Source: CAZWEJ01 sp964632435 (GTDB taxonomy: Bacteria > Patescibacteriota > Saccharimonadia > UBA4664 > SCTI01). Taken from it: 64,000 bases of DNA. Numbering within the stretch: the stretch's first letter is position 1; each line of letters starts with the position of its first letter. Made by a program: the position numbers and the translations under genes. The DNA is taken from NCBI GenBank assembly GCA_964632435.1, contig CAZWEJ010000002.1, positions 6,826 to 70,825 on the forward strand, in the 5' to 3' direction. This document shows positions 35,559 to 44,224 of the stretch, piece after piece. The notes beneath the pieces are model-generated. The model worked only from the letters and a program-made list of their open reading frames with translations. It had not been told where the DNA came from and ran no database searches.

Positions 35559-38368
35559 TTAACTGGGAAGTCGTAATGCCAGTGGCTATAGCCGGCATCA
35601 CACCTTTCTCCATTATCGTGACCATTATATTTTTCAGCAGTGTTATCCAGGACAGAACCTGAAATAGCTGGTTGACAGTTCAAGTCTACTGCTATCCCTC
35701 GGTAGTGATTAGAAGTGCTGCTGTGATCTTTGTCAGTGAGTGCGTTAACCATTATTGGGTGATCCCTAGCTACATCTAATATGAACCTTAAAACATTAGG
35801 GTTTAAGTCAACTTCCCTATTCTGAACAGCAAAAGGATCCATTGATGTAGTATAAGCTTTTTTACCTTCAGACATCGCAACAACCACGTCCCGGGTATTT
35901 ACTCCATTATTTGTCCAATACGTTATTTTCGAATTTGCCAGCATTCTCTTCGCAAGCTCTTGAAGGTCGCCACTAATTCTTCCGCCTGTTGACGAGTCTT
36001 CTTCTGCTCCCGAATCTACGAAACCCACTGAGGCACATTCTTCGTCATCGCTATACATGCAAGACATACTGTTTGCCACAGCTTCATCCATTAAGCACAA
36101 GCTGCTTGGTGGATCTTGGCCTTTTCCTACAGCGTTGTTAAAGACTTCAATCTCTTGGTCACACTCGGATTTAGATTGGCTATTATAAGGTTCACTATTT
36201 AAATCGTCTTCTGAGAATCCGTATCTTTTTACTCCATACAGATTATCATCCTGTTGTTGAGCAAAAGCTGGGCCAGTAGTAATCCTTGAAATAATATTAG
36301 GCATTGATGCGAGAAAGTTGGTTATGCCTCTTGGAGATATTGTGCTGATTGCTTTAGTACTTTGCCCTAACAAACCCTGATAATTTGAGGGTGTAGCCAT
36401 AACTAATCTAGAAAACAATGAGTTTGGATTTTCGAGGGAAGTAAGTTTTTCTACCGTGGTTTTATCAATATCTTTTTCATATCTTGCAATACTTGCATCT
36501 TGGTTTAGCTTTGAAACCTGTGAATCTGTCAGTGGTCCTCCTCCCATTGTTTGCGTGAGCGATTCGGCAACCACCGCTCCTCCTGCATCTACGCAGTTCA
36601 TCATTCGTCCACCAGACTCCTCCCCCGAGCAAACAGGGGAGCCACCAAGGTATTCAACAATTTTAGTCACGAAGCTTTGAAACATCTGGTTTAAATCTAC
36701 GCCTGTAATTTTTCCAAACAGCCAAATACCCGCATTTGAAGCTTCACCGACTATAGAATTTATGGCACCCATTACTGCTGAAATAATTCGATCAACAATC
36801 GAACCGTTGTACCAATCAAAGAATTTTGAAGCAACTTTACCAAGGCTTTTTTGATATACTTCAGAAATATTTGCAGCTCTGGAGTTGTCTGAATACACCT
36901 TCATCGCATCGGTGACCTGATCGTAATCATCCTGAGAATCATTTTGCGCGTATGCTTTCCCTATTATTCCAGGGGATTCATCTACACCCGCTATTTCCTT
37001 ATAAGCATCGCTTTTTTCAATACCGTCGGTCATCTTCATGAATGAGTTTACTTCCTCTGAAGAAACCTTCTCACCTTCTTTAAGGTGATCAGTAACTGTT
37101 CCGAAGGTGAAGTAAGAAGAAGCGTATTCTGCAGCTCTCATAACTGCAATCAGCTTTACTAGCCCCATTGTGTCAGCGCCTAGTAGGTAGTCAATTTGTT
37201 TGGCGGTGTCAACATAACTCGCGGCATTTGCTATCGGAATTGCCCTTTGTACTATTTTGCTGGCAAATATCCTCGAAATTTTTCCAGCAGGCTTTCTTCC
37301 GCCTCCATCTGGCTCACTCGTACCTGCCCTTGATTCTTCAGAGCTTTGGTCTAAATCCGATTCTAGGTCGGGATCAATACTTTCATTTGCAAAACTGTTT
37401 CTATCATCGTTTGGGTTTGATGTTTCAGGACAGTCTTTGGCCTCAAAAACGCATCTATTGAAACGTCCACTCAGTAATGGTTTCGCCACCGCTTTAGACC
37501 ACCTTTTTTTTACGGCGTCGTCTGTTTTATCCCTTGTGTTTTCAAAGAACCGCCACTTAGTTATGCCAAGGCGTTCGTATCCCCACTTACGAAGGTTATA
37601 TCGCTTAATAACCTGCCAACTTTTAGTGTTCTCTTTTATGGCAGCATTAAAAGCTCTTCTTCCAGCTTTGTTAGATTCAAACCTATCTTCAACAAGTCTC
37701 TCAAATTGGGTAGTATCATCTAGGCTGATATTCTTGAAATCAATATCTTCGCCTCTTACTCTGAGTGTTACCAGTCTATCTTTACCTATGCCGTCGGATT
37801 CTCGTATGAATCTAATGCCTTGTTTCTTTTCTAGATCCTCAAAAAATTTATCAGTTCGGATGTCTTTATACCATTGAGTGAAAGGATTTGGGGCGTTATA
37901 CCAACCCTTTGCTTCGAAGTATCGATTCTTGCCATCCTTCTCCCCTGCTACCTCAGCCTTCATTAAGGTAACAAGAAACCTATCGCTCCTTTGGTCCATA
38001 AAATACATAAGTCGAGCCATTCTTTTTGCATCTACGTTCTCTTTCATAAAAGAAAGCTTGAAAGGTGCTAAGAAAGCAAAAAATACCGCAAGAAGAGCTG
38101 TAGAAAATCCTATAATTGCTGCCCCGATAATATAAGTTCGGCGCAGTCTTAACACTGCCCTTACACCACCAGCAGAACTATTATCTTGAGTTTTTCTTGT
38201 TACTCTTTGAGGAGAATCGTCTTCGCCTGATGATTTTCTAGATGCCAGCGCATCATTTGATACTCCTCCTGGTAGATCTTTAGGGCTAGTTTTTTGACCA
38301 GAAGACTCTGGCTTTTCAGCCCCCATCTTTTCTTTATCATCGAGCTTTTCGTAATCTTCCGGTCGCAT
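35555..38368 (-). CDS. Large T4SS-cluster membrane protein ending in an M15-like peptidase domain
   Basis: 937 residues. A polar, probably disordered cytoplasmic N-terminus (1-90) precedes one clear transmembrane helix (about 97-125). A long extracytoplasmic region follows with a further hydrophobic stretch around 535-570 (IISAVMGAINSIVGEASNAGIWLFG). The last 60 residues carry SNHYRGIAVDL and SHWHYDF; His888, Asp895 and His931 match the zinc ligands of M15 D-Ala-D-Ala peptidases. The rest matches no family known to me. It is coupled to the SLT/M23 gene by a 4-nt overlap and lies 6 nt after the VirB4 gene. Possibly a scaffold that carries its own wall-cutting domain; this is inference. Confidence 0.75.
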   Translation of the reverse strand: MRPEDYEKLDDKEKMGAEKPESSGQKTSPKDLPGGVSNDALASRKSSGEDDSPQRVTRKTQDNSSAGGVRAVLRLRRTYIIGAAIIGFSTALLAVFFAFLAPFKLSFMKENVDAKRMARLMYFMDQRSDRFLVTLMKAEVAGEKDGKNRYFEAKGWYNAPNPFTQWYKDIRTDKFFEDLEKKQGIRFIRESDGIGKDRLVTLRVRGEDIDFKNISLDDTTQFERLVEDRFESNKAGRRAFNAAIKENTKSWQVIKRYNLRKWGYERLGITKWRFFENTRDKTDDAVKKRWSKAVAKPLLSGRFNRCVFEAKDCPETSNPNDDRNSFANESIDPDLESDLDQSSEESRAGTSEPDGGGRKPAGKISRIFASKIVQRAIPIANAASYVDTAKQIDYLLGADTMGLVKLIAVMRAAEYASSYFTFGTVTDHLKEGEKVSSEEVNSFMKMTDGIEKSDAYKEIAGVDESPGIIGKAYAQNDSQDDYDQVTDAMKVYSDNSRAANISEVYQKSLGKVASKFFDWYNGSIVDRIISAVMGAINSIVGEASNAGIWLFGKITGVDLNQMFQSFVTKIVEYLGGSPVCSGEESGGRMMNCVDAGGAVVAESLTQTMGGGPLTDSQVSKLNQDASIARYEKDIDKTTVEKLTSLENPNSLFSRLVMATPSNYQGLLGQSTKAISTISPRGITNFLASMPNIISRITTGPAFAQQQDDNLYGVKRYGFSEDDLNSEPYNSQSKSECDQEIEVFNNAVGKGQDPPSSLCLMDEAVANSMSCMYSDDEECASVGFVDSGAEEDSSTGGRISGDLQELAKRMLANSKITYWTNNGVNTRDVVVAMSEGKKAYTTSMDPFAVQNREVDLNPNVLRFILDVARDHPIMVNALTDKDHSSTSNHYRGIAVDLNCQPAISGSVLDNTAEKYNGHDNGERCDAGYSHWHYDFPVK

Positions 38369-38374
38369 AAAATA

Positions 38375-40249
38375 TTACGCTCCGGCAGGACCTACCTGAC
38401 CCTGCGCTTCCTGTTGATACTCTGTTGCCGCCTGCTGCTGGGCTATCTGCTGAGGACTAGTGCTAATAAGTTGATGCTCAGTTTGAGAAGCTATTATTCG
38501 CATTACAACATGGTTGAGTCCTGCAAAAAATAGACCCTCTCCTACTGGAAATGTAGAAAGTCTCGCCTTTTCTTCGCTAGTTAATTTGAACGTCTCACCA
38601 ACAATATCCACTGAGCTCGGCGCCTGCTTCAATAACAGCTGCAATGATGAGTTGGACACTACTGCCCGCCCCATTCTTGAACTCAAGAAGTCATCCACAT
38701 CTTGAGAGATAGTGGTCAGCCCCAGAAGATACTTTCTCGCCCTCTTCGCAATACTGAACATAAAGTTGGCTGAGTCTTCGTATTTCATTAGCTGCCAGGC
38801 TTCGTCCACAACCAATATACGGCGCCTTTTGTCGGCCTTAACCTTGTTCCATATGTAATTAAGGATGATGTACATTCCAACAGGTCTTAGTTCTTCTTCA
38901 AGATCGCGGATATTAAAGACAACGAATTTGTTATAGAGATCGACATTCGACTGCTCGCTAAAGATTCCTGCGAAAGTTCCACTGGTGTACTTACGCAGTC
39001 TTTGCGCCAAAGCTGGTCCATTACCACTCATCTCGGCAAGGGTTTTATATAGGTCGTTCATGGTAGGCGGAGTCGCGTTATGTGTTAAAGGATCATTCGT
39101 TATGCCCGCCTTGGCATACGTGTTGATTATAGCTACATCCAAGTCTGCATCTTCTGCAGGGGTAAGTGGCGCGGATGTTGACCCCATCATTAATCGTAGA
39201 AGCCCATGCAAGGTAATTATGTTAGCCCTTAAGGCATTATCCGCATCCTCGCTGTCTAGAACGTGCGGTAGATCGAATGGGTTAAGTCGATTCTGAGACG
39301 CCAGACTAAGTCGTAAGTAGCTGCCTCCAACTGCATCTGCAAGTCCTCTATATTCATCCTCTGGGTCGATACAAATAACTTCGGTACCAAGCATCAAGCT
39401 ACGAAGAGCCTCAAGCTTAACCGCGAAACTTTTACCAGCACCAGACTTTGCGAATACAACCATGTTGGCGTTTTCAAGACTGAAGCGGTCGAACAAAACC
39501 AGTCCATTATTATGGCGGTTGATTCCATATAGAACTCCCTCATTTCGACTAAGCTCAGCAGATGTGAATGGAAAGCTGGTTGAAAGAGCGCCCGTGTTCA
39601 TGTTCCTCGCGACACCAAGTTGATCAGCTGCCAAAGGCAGTGTTGAATTGAATGCCGGCTCCATCTGCATGGTAGCGGGCTTAGTATAGACCAGCGACTG
39701 ACCCATGATGCCTTCAACTTTTCGTTGGATGTCCTTGAGATCATCTAAGCTGTCACCGTAAAGGGTTACATATAGACCAAACCGGAAAAATCTCTCTTCT
39801 CCTACTTGTAGCTTATCCCTAAGTTCCTCTGCGTCAGAGATTGCTGCTTCTAGTCCCGGATCACGCACCCTGCCCTTCTCTTGGTTGATAGCGTAACTAG
39901 CTTCAAGCTGACCTACTTTTCTACGTAGATTATTAAGTACGACTTGACTTTCAACCGGATATATAAAGAGGCTCATATCTATTACCTCATCAAGATTGAT
40001 GATCGGGCTAAGCCAACCGGTGAAAATTTGGCGAGGATAACCGTAAACGTAGAGCGTACGAGCGAATCGAGTTCCAATCCTGATGTGGTCTCCCGCGATT
40101 TCAATTGAAGGTGGCGCAATTAGGTCCCGAAGACTTACAATTCCCTGTCGGTAGATCGCTTCGGCTTCCATCTGCTCACGCATACGCTGTTGCTGGGCAA
40201 GAGTAATGGGGTCGTTGGCCGCCTGTTTTTTACCTCCGAACATAGCCAC
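38375..40249 (-). CDS. VirB4/TraC-type secretion ATPase
   Basis: 624 residues. Walker A FAKSGAGKSFAVK (about residues 283-295) and Walker B RILVVDEAWQLM with the downstream LTTISQDVDDF are typical of VirB4. The N-terminal part (IRIGTRFARTLYVYGYPRQIFTGWL) matches the CagE/TrbE/VirB4 N-terminal domain. Powers pilus assembly and substrate transfer at the inner face of the membrane. The start is GTG 40249 sharing one base with the upstream stop, or ATG 40243. Confidence 0.94.
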   Translation of the reverse strand: MAMFGGKKQAANDPITLAQQQRMREQMEAEAIYRQGIVSLRDLIAPPSIEIAGDHIRIGTRFARTLYVYGYPRQIFTGWLSPIINLDEVIDMSLFIYPVESQVVLNNLRRKVGQLEASYAINQEKGRVRDPGLEAAISDAEELRDKLQVGEERFFRFGLYVTLYGDSLDDLKDIQRKVEGIMGQSLVYTKPATMQMEPAFNSTLPLAADQLGVARNMNTGALSTSFPFTSAELSRNEGVLYGINRHNNGLVLFDRFSLENANMVVFAKSGAGKSFAVKLEALRSLMLGTEVICIDPEDEYRGLADAVGGSYLRLSLASQNRLNPFDLPHVLDSEDADNALRANIITLHGLLRLMMGSTSAPLTPAEDADLDVAIINTYAKAGITNDPLTHNATPPTMNDLYKTLAEMSGNGPALAQRLRKYTSGTFAGIFSEQSNVDLYNKFVVFNIRDLEEELRPVGMYIILNYIWNKVKADKRRRILVVDEAWQLMKYEDSANFMFSIAKRARKYLLGLTTISQDVDDFLSSRMGRAVVSNSSLQLLLKQAPSSVDIVGETFKLTSEEKARLSTFPVGEGLFFAGLNHVVMRIIASQTEHQLISTSPQQIAQQQAATEYQQEAQGQVGPAGA

Positions 40250-40995
40250 TAGAACGGTCCTCCTTGTGCCAACTGGGTCGGAGTTTGACCCTCGCCTTTT
40301 GTGACGGCCGCTGTCTGAATTTGACCGGCATCAACTAGCTTCTGATTGGCTGCTACATCTGGGTTGTAAGAGTTGTAGTAAAGATCAATCAACTCCTGGG
40401 TGTTTAGCGGAATATTCCGAATTCCCATTTGACTTAGCCCAGAAGCAACCAACTGTACACGTTGTGCAAGTTCATCTTTAAATGCTTTAAAGTCTGCTTC
40501 ACTCAAAGTTGTTACTAACTGTTTTTTAAATACTCCTGCAAGCCCACTGGCAATGTTCTTTTTCTTTAAAGTCGCCATCGCAGGTGGAAAAAAAGGAACG
40601 ACGACATAGAACTGCTTATCCATTATGTTAACTTCATTGACGAGTGCCTGAATATTGGCAATGTAATCGTCCATCAACATTCCGAGAAGCTCGTTATCTT
40701 GATTAGTGCGTAGGTTTTGAAGCTTGGCTATATATCCCTCGAGATCAATTTTTTGAGACCTTATCATTATCTGTATTGGGAAATGGAGCGAGTTTAAGAA
40801 GCTTTGGTATGCGTACTCAACAGCATCCCTTTCACTTGGGCTCATTAGGTCGAAGTTAATAGCGCTACCCATTATTACTGCTCGCAAACTACCGTCGCGC
40901 ATAACAACAATCCCATCCCTTATCTCAGATATGAGCAGGGTGTCTTGTGTGCTTGGACGTGGTGTTTTTTGTTGTGGTTGATTTTGTGTTGCCAT
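40249..40995 (-). CDS. TraC-like N-terminal domain protein of the T4SS
   Basis: 248 residues resembling the separate TraC-like protein that precedes VirB4 in CPR and Gram-positive secretion loci (LLISEIRDGIVVMRDGSLRAVI, FPIQIMIRSQKIDLEGYI, FYVVVPFFP). No nucleotide-binding motif. Likely a partner domain of the VirB4 ATPase. Start overlaps the PrgI stop as TAATG. Confidence 0.8.
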   Translation of the reverse strand: MATQNQPQQKTPRPSTQDTLLISEIRDGIVVMRDGSLRAVIMGSAINFDLMSPSERDAVEYAYQSFLNSLHFPIQIMIRSQKIDLEGYIAKLQNLRTNQDNELLGMLMDDYIANIQALVNEVNIMDKQFYVVVPFFPPAMATLKKKNIASGLAGVFKKQLVTTLSEADFKAFKDELAQRVQLVASGLSQMGIRNIPLNTQELIDLYYNSYNPDVAANQKLVDAGQIQTAAVTKGEGQTPTQLAQGGPF

Positions 40996-41894
40996 TAACG
41001 AACCTGTACCGTTTGACCTTCCGACATTGTTTGCACACGCTGCGCTTGGGCAGCAATTTGTGCGACCGTTAAATCTCCGCCCTCATTAGCTAGCTTAAGT
41101 ATATCACCAGATGTGGGGGCTGTCATTTCGCTTGTGTTTGAGGTGGCCGCAGTCTTTTTTGCTTTGCTCGATCTTATAGTTGATCCCGGCGTCGGAGTTG
41201 GCGATGAAGGAACGCTTTTCATTTTCTCCATCGCTTCCTCTCGCACACTTTTTACAGTATTTTCTATCAATACGTTTAATTCTTGTGCAGACTGGGAGTT
41301 ATTATTAAGAATATCGTCTTCATTTGTGACCGAAGGATAAATTTGTTGACTTTGGGGCTGAGGAGAAATTAGCTCAGCAGGAGTTACTGGTATCGGTGCC
41401 TGGCTCAATACTTCGGCGCCAATTCTTCCCTGCAGGTCTACAACCGGTACGACCTCAGGTTCTTGCACCTCTGGCTCTTTTGCTGACCAGCCTCGAGTAT
41501 CAACAAGTTCAGCTAGCTGTTGCAGCTGGCTTCTGACTTCACCCGGGTCCCTTTGCATTATTTCTTGCTTTGGAGGCGGCGGTTCGACTCGAAATACTTC
41601 GGCAATCGGCTCCTTTTCCCAAAACCTAATTCGGGGTCGAGTAAAATACGACGCTACGGCAATTACGTATGTTTCTAGAGGTTGATCCTCTTTTTGATAA
41701 AGTCCAAGTGCCAGCAAGAAGAGGGCCGGTGGTATTCCTATGATCACCCATAGAAATATAACCTGTTGAAGGAGCGCAAAGGTAATAAAGCCATATCCAA
41801 TCCCAATGAGAGCATATATGAACTGTTTGAGCGAAAGAGGTCCGAGGATTTTATCCTCTGACTCAACATTCTGTGGAACCTTATAGGTGCCCAT
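40995..41894 (-). CDS. PrgI family protein (VirB3-like)
   Basis: About 299 residues from ATG 41894. AGGAGG lies only three bases upstream of it, unusually close, and earlier in-frame codons fall inside this Shine-Dalgarno. N-terminal MGTYKVPQNVESEDKILGPLSLKQF and two transmembrane helices (about 27-70) are the PrgI/VirB3-like core. The remaining 200 residues are an acidic, proline- and glutamine-rich cytoplasmic tail, much longer than in classical PrgI. Probably anchors the VirB4 ATPase at the membrane. Confidence 0.85.
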   Translation of the reverse strand: MGTYKVPQNVESEDKILGPLSLKQFIYALIGIGYGFITFALLQQVIFLWVIIGIPPALFLLALGLYQKEDQPLETYVIAVASYFTRPRIRFWEKEPIAEVFRVEPPPPKQEIMQRDPGEVRSQLQQLAELVDTRGWSAKEPEVQEPEVVPVVDLQGRIGAEVLSQAPIPVTPAELISPQPQSQQIYPSVTNEDDILNNNSQSAQELNVLIENTVKSVREEAMEKMKSVPSSPTPTPGSTIRSSKAKKTAATSNTSEMTAPTSGDILKLANEGGDLTVAQIAAQAQRVQTMSEGQTVQVR

Positions 41895-41950
41895 CACCCT
41901 CCTCAATTCTTATGCTTATTTTACAGTGATATCTTCCCAGATGCCACCAT

Positions 41951-44155
41951 CTAAAGGCCCAATCGATATTCAATGTCCGCCCAGTCATCCTCCTGCTCCA
42001 GTAGGTGAATCGCGTCTCTATGGGATGCAATATTTGCATTTACCATTGCCATAATCTCGTTGAACTTGCGCTGACCCTCTGCTGTATCGGTAAACGATGC
42101 TTTATTACGCGCCATCGCTTTAAGAAGTGCCGCTCTTTTATCCGCCCCCATAAAGTTCCTTCTGTCGGCTGGGTCAAAGTTGTCTTCAATTGAGTGTGGA
42201 AGGTATTCGCCTAGAACTTGAGCCCACTGTGCCGAAACTCGCTTAGCGGTTGGCGAACTATTAGGAGTATTATCTGCAGCAATGTTAAAGTTATCGATTT
42301 TGAAATCGTCACCTGCAACCTTAAATGGTGTGAGCCCGGAAAGGAAGCTCTTTGCCATACCTGAATTTACATCTCCCATAATTGTTGGGTCTCCTGTTAA
42401 AGGATTTACCTTAGTCGGTATGTCGCTATCAAACCGAGCAAACTGTCCTGGAGATTTAGGAAGATTCTTGCCATTTTCTTTAAGGACCATCTTAAAGTCT
42501 TCGGGGTGGCCAAAACCTTGAACAGCGTTAGAAACCTCTGTGCCGAGCAAGTTATTTTCCGCCAATCTCCTTACCATGGCCTGCCTTCCCTCAAATGTTC
42601 TCGTGTATCCAAGGAGTGATTCGCCGCCATTTGCCTTGAGTCCACTTAAGGCTTCCTTTTTCTGAGTCGAATCTCCGTAATAGCTCATAAGCGCACGGCG
42701 CTGATTCATCATGTCGGCTTCTTTCATATCGCCAAGTTCGTCGGAGTACTTTTTAACAAGCTTTGAAGCATCGCGTTGTCTTGCGAGGGAGCTACCACTA
42801 TGGCCCGCAAGAAGTAACGTACCCGCGTGATACATGCCCTTTCCTGCAGTGCTCACTACCTTATTGTCGCTACCTGTCAAACTACTTAATTTATCTCCCA
42901 CCTTGCCTACACGCTTGAGTTGTCGGCTCTTGGTTTTGTTTTTGGCATCCTCGTACATCTGGCTGTCTTTGATCTTTCCACGACCCTTCTTCCCAAGATC
43001 ATCAATTGCGGAACCAGCTGCACTCATAAATCCACCGGCCCATCTGAAAGATTGAGTAACAGCGCCAAATGCTGCCACAAGTATCAATATTTTTATGAGA
43101 GATGTTGCAATATTCTGAGACACACTCCCCCCAGCTCCTCCAGATTCTGCTGTAAGTGGAATTAGCGAACCGACATTAGCCGCTACCGCAAGCAACCCTA
43201 TGATTATCGGGTACATTAAAGAAATCTTCACAAATGATTTTAGCCACTGATTAAAGTACTTTTCTGTATTTGGCAGTACCCATGCTGCAAAAGCTAAAGG
43301 CGAAACAACTATAAATAACCCGATCAAAAAGTAGCGCATCGCCAAAGTAAAGATGAAAGCTGCTACCGAAACAACCACCATAAGCGCGATCGGAACAGCT
43401 AGAGGAGCTGCGAGTAATAGCAAAACAGACAATGTGACAATTCCGAATACAGTCGCAACATTTTCAATTATCATCCCCGAGTTAAAGGCATCGGGTGATG
43501 TGCCGCCTCCAACAACAGAATTTATTATTGCACCAACGCCCTGGCCAAGGATATTGCCTATATCAACAATGATTGCCGAGACTAAGTATGAGGCTTGAAC
43601 AAATATTGCTGCAGCAACAAGCTTTGGCAGAATACTCTTAAAGTTGTATGAATCCAAGTTGCTCGGAATAATATACGAAAAAATCATTACCATAAAAATA
43701 ATCACAAATGAAATGTTTGCGAGAGTCCTCACAGCATTCCATGTTTCGTAAATTGGGCCCTCAAATTTTAACGGCTCAACTTCTAAGAATTGATGCATCA
43801 TGTCCGTTACTGCATCAGACATAATGTTTGCAACGTTGTCTAGGATGGGACACATCATAAAAGCAAGTCGACCGTTTTGTTCACTACAGGTTTCGTAATT
43901 ATCTTTTACCTGGTCTTTGAGGTCTTGTTTGTTTTGAGGCTTATTGCTCCCCGGAGCCTCAACAAGTGGAGGTGCCTCGGTGTTTGGTATGGTTGTTTCT
44001 GGTGGGGTCTCTCCAAGTGGTGCTTGAGCAAAGGCATACCCACCGGTAAATACCGATGCCTCATGTGAAGCGGCACTGTGGCTAAAAATATGGCCGATTG
44101 ATGGTTGAATCAAGACCAAAAAAATAGCTAGCGCCCAGGTTTGAATCAGCCGCAT
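41951..44155 (-). CDS. VirB6/TrbL-like polytopic membrane protein 1
   Basis: 734 residues. Signal-like N-terminus (TWALAIFLVLIQPSIGHIF), an extracytoplasmic P/E-rich stretch, then about six to seven transmembrane helices between residues 140 and 400 (FVIIFMVMIFSYIIP, ILLVAAFGAVTQSFRWAGGFM). The last 330 residues are cytoplasmic, helical and charged. VirB6/TrbL proteins form the inner-membrane channel. Shares layout and the IVFVMVIFSY/LPNTEKYFNQWLKSF motifs with the next protein, so the two are paralogues. Confidence 0.85.
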   Translation of the reverse strand: MRLIQTWALAIFLVLIQPSIGHIFSHSAASHEASVFTGGYAFAQAPLGETPPETTIPNTEAPPLVEAPGSNKPQNKQDLKDQVKDNYETCSEQNGRLAFMMCPILDNVANIMSDAVTDMMHQFLEVEPLKFEGPIYETWNAVRTLANISFVIIFMVMIFSYIIPSNLDSYNFKSILPKLVAAAIFVQASYLVSAIIVDIGNILGQGVGAIINSVVGGGTSPDAFNSGMIIENVATVFGIVTLSVLLLLAAPLAVPIALMVVVSVAAFIFTLAMRYFLIGLFIVVSPLAFAAWVLPNTEKYFNQWLKSFVKISLMYPIIIGLLAVAANVGSLIPLTAESGGAGGSVSQNIATSLIKILILVAAFGAVTQSFRWAGGFMSAAGSAIDDLGKKGRGKIKDSQMYEDAKNKTKSRQLKRVGKVGDKLSSLTGSDNKVVSTAGKGMYHAGTLLLAGHSGSSLARQRDASKLVKKYSDELGDMKEADMMNQRRALMSYYGDSTQKKEALSGLKANGGESLLGYTRTFEGRQAMVRRLAENNLLGTEVSNAVQGFGHPEDFKMVLKENGKNLPKSPGQFARFDSDIPTKVNPLTGDPTIMGDVNSGMAKSFLSGLTPFKVAGDDFKIDNFNIAADNTPNSSPTAKRVSAQWAQVLGEYLPHSIEDNFDPADRRNFMGADKRAALLKAMARNKASFTDTAEGQRKFNEIMAMVNANIASHRDAIHLLEQEDDWADIEYRLGL

Positions 44156-44224
44156 TAAGATGCTATTACCTCATTAAGACGAATAGATAATAGTACCTTA
44201 TCTGTTGGACAGATTCAAGGAGAG

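Noticed and set aside
37257..37877. 206-codon plus-strand frame inside the 937-residue protein gene
   Set aside because: Low-complexity Ser/Leu-rich shadow of the charged coding strand; the minus-strand gene is coupled to its neighbours.
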